Positions 62,810 through 64,000 of a DNA stretch of 64,000 nt are shown piece by piece. The translations under genes and the position numbers were made by a program. The notes under the pieces are model-generated. The model was not told the origin of the DNA and made no database searches. It worked only from the letters and a program-made list of their open reading frames with translations. This stretch comes from Pseudoxanthomonas sacheonensis (lineage in GTDB: Bacteria > Pseudomonadota > Gammaproteobacteria > Xanthomonadales > Xanthomonadaceae). The stretch lies in NCBI RefSeq assembly GCF_010093305.1, contig NZ_PDWS01000016.1, positions 33,723 through 97,722 on the forward strand, in the 5' to 3' direction. Position 1 is the first letter of the stretch, and every line of letters begins with the position of its first letter.

Positions 62810-63586
62810 ATGAAGAAGAAGGTTTTGATTGTCTTTGCCCATCCGGAACCCACATCGCTGAACCGTCAACTCGTCGATGTGGCCGTGCGGACGCTTCAGG
62901 AACAGGGGCATGAAGTACTGACGTCGGACCTGTACGGCATGGGCTGGAAGGCGGTGTTCGACGAACACGACTTTCCCAGCCGTGCCGATCCGGAGCGGTT
63001 GTTCTTCGTGCAGGAATCCGGGCATTCCTATGCCAGCGGACGTCAGACCGAGGACATCGCCTCCGAGCAGCAGAAAGTGCTGGCCGCCGACGCCATCATT
63101 CTGCAGTTTCCGCTTTGGTGGTTCGGCATGCCCGCCATCCTCAAGGGCTGGGTGGATCGGGTGTGGGCTTACGGTCTTGCGTACGGCTACAAGAACGCCG
63201 GCAACCGGTATCGCTATGGCGATGGGGCTTTCAAAGGCAAGCGGGCGCTGCTGTCGGTGACGGCCGGCGGCCCGGCGGTGGATTATTCGCCGCGGGGCAT
63301 CAACGGGCCGCTGGAACAGTTGCTCTTCCCCATCACCCATGGCACGTTCTTTTTCCCGGGCATGGACGTACTGCCCACCCATACGGTCTATGGAACCGGA
63401 CGCATCACCGCCGACGCCGTGGCAGCAGCGAAAGCCGCCTGGCGTTCGCGTCTTGAAGGTCTTTTCGAGGAGGCGCCCATTCCTTTCCGGCCGCAGAACG
63501 AAGGCGACTATCCCGATGGCCACGTACTCGCGAGTCATGTCGCTGTCGGCCAGACCGGATTGTTGGCGCATGAGCGATGGGCTTAA
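62810..63586 (+). CDS. NAD(P)H-dependent quinone oxidoreductase (flavodoxin-like fold)
   Basis: A 258-residue oxidoreductase of the MdaB/KefF/NQO1-like family: KKVLIVFAHPEPTSLNRQLVDVAV (FMN/FAD phosphate loop), QFPLWWFGMPAILKGWVDRVWAYGLAYG and SVTAGGPAVDYSPRGINGPLEQLLFPI. It would reduce quinones by two electrons from NAD(P)H and detoxify electrophiles. It is the predicted target of the divergent LysR regulator. Confidence 0.9.
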   Translation: MKKKVLIVFAHPEPTSLNRQLVDVAVRTLQEQGHEVLTSDLYGMGWKAVFDEHDFPSRADPERLFFVQESGHSYASGRQTEDIASEQQKVLAADAIILQFPLWWFGMPAILKGWVDRVWAYGLAYGYKNAGNRYRYGDGAFKGKRALLSVTAGGPAVDYSPRGINGPLEQLLFPITHGTFFFPGMDVLPTHTVYGTGRITADAVAAAKAAWRSRLEGLFEEAPIPFRPQNEGDYPDGHVLASHVAVGQTGLLAHERWA

Positions 63587-63657
63587 GCCTGCCCTGCGGC
63601 ACTACGCGCGTTGCAGAACGAAACGGCTCAATCGCACCGAAAGGTGAAAAAAGGCGA

Positions 63658-63749
63658 GCGCGTAGGCCGGGTTGGCTCTATCAACCCAGCATGCCGGGAC
63701 ACCCTGCCAAGAGCGCTGGGTTGGTGAAGCTAACCCAGCCTACGGTCCT
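63658..63749. repeat. 92-bp palindromic repeat, copy B
   Basis: Direct copy of the element at 61731 with 87 of 92 identical positions. It lies 72 nt after the oxidoreductase stop. With copy A it brackets the LysR/oxidoreductase pair. Confidence 0.9.
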
Positions 63750-63861
63750 GGTTGCTTAGCTACGACAACCGTGTCGACAGGCAATCGGTATCGGTGGGCG
63801 TGGAGATCGGGTTCTGACGCTTACCGCGGGACAAAGCAGCAGCCCCATAAGGCCTAGCGCC

Positions 63862-63934
63862 GTAGGAGCGACGCAAGTCGCGAAAGCCTCAGCAACTGAA
63901 CCCTCGCCAGCTTCGCGACTCACGTCGCTCCTAC
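63862..63934. repeat. REP-type palindrome
   Basis: Arms GTAGGAGCGACGCAAGTCGC.. (63862-63887) and its near-complement (63910-63934) differ at two positions plus one indel. This is a common extragenic palindrome motif (GTAGGAGCGACG). The rest of 63587-64000 holds no gene I can support. Confidence 0.8.
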
Positions 63935-64000
63935 AGCTCTTCGCCAGCTCATACCACCCATCACCCCCAAGCCGGCTGGCCCTCCCCCAACGGCACACAC

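Overview
This is a GC-rich window from a gammaproteobacterium that I would place in the order Lysobacterales (Xanthomonadales). The reasons are: a VirB cluster in the Xanthomonas order (virB7-8-9-10-11-1-2-3-4) whose VirB7 lipoprotein is unusually long; a TonB-dependent receptor of the Xanthomonas/Caulobacter type paired with a LacI regulator and a GH30 glycosidase; and short palindromic repeats of the kind common in that order. The genus cannot be fixed from the sequence alone. I see no rRNA, tRNA, CRISPR array, insertion sequence or complete prophage.

Layout. 1-8603 (minus strand): chromosomal-type type IV secretion operon running from virB7 to virB4, with virB4 cut by the left edge. virB5, virB6 and virD4 are not in the window. 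8604-9359 is a gene-poor, lower-GC upstream region. 9360-17589: single metabolic and exported proteins (flavin reductase, GH13 amylase, S51 peptidase, a lipoprotein, two MmcQ/YjbR proteins, YehS). 17633-23273: a glycoside-use locus (TonB receptor, GH30 enzyme, LacI regulator) with palindromic operators between the divergent genes. 23278-28635: transporters and small exported proteins. 28977-33120: a large ATPase-LuxR regulator, two DUF4242 proteins and an MddA-like methyltransferase. 33220-34011: a lower-GC orphan gene with a possible PD-(D/E)XK nuclease fold. 34106-37781: a QseBC-like two-component pair, an acetyltransferase and a MipA/OmpV outer-membrane protein. 37813-40831: two SRPBCC proteins, a beta-propeller protein and a winged-helix regulator. 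40988-44856: a second TonB receptor and a decayed alpha/beta hydrolase.

44902-55715 holds the most unusual group: a class 3 lipase, a DUF6916-like protein, a GNAT protein, three tandem phage-tail-collar paralogues and, divergently, a 1754-residue Ig-repeat autotransporter. No phage head, tail-tube, lysis or integrase gene accompanies them, so I treat it as an uncharacterised non-phage cell-surface or adhesion module. 55941-64000: the Lhr helicase, a cupin, a universal stress protein behind an FNR/Anr-type box, and a divergent LysR/NAD(P)H-quinone reductase pair. That last pair is bracketed by two direct 92-bp repeats.

Most starts were chosen from Shine-Dalgarno spacing or operon overlap rather than the longest reading frame, so many are shorter than the maximal open frame.
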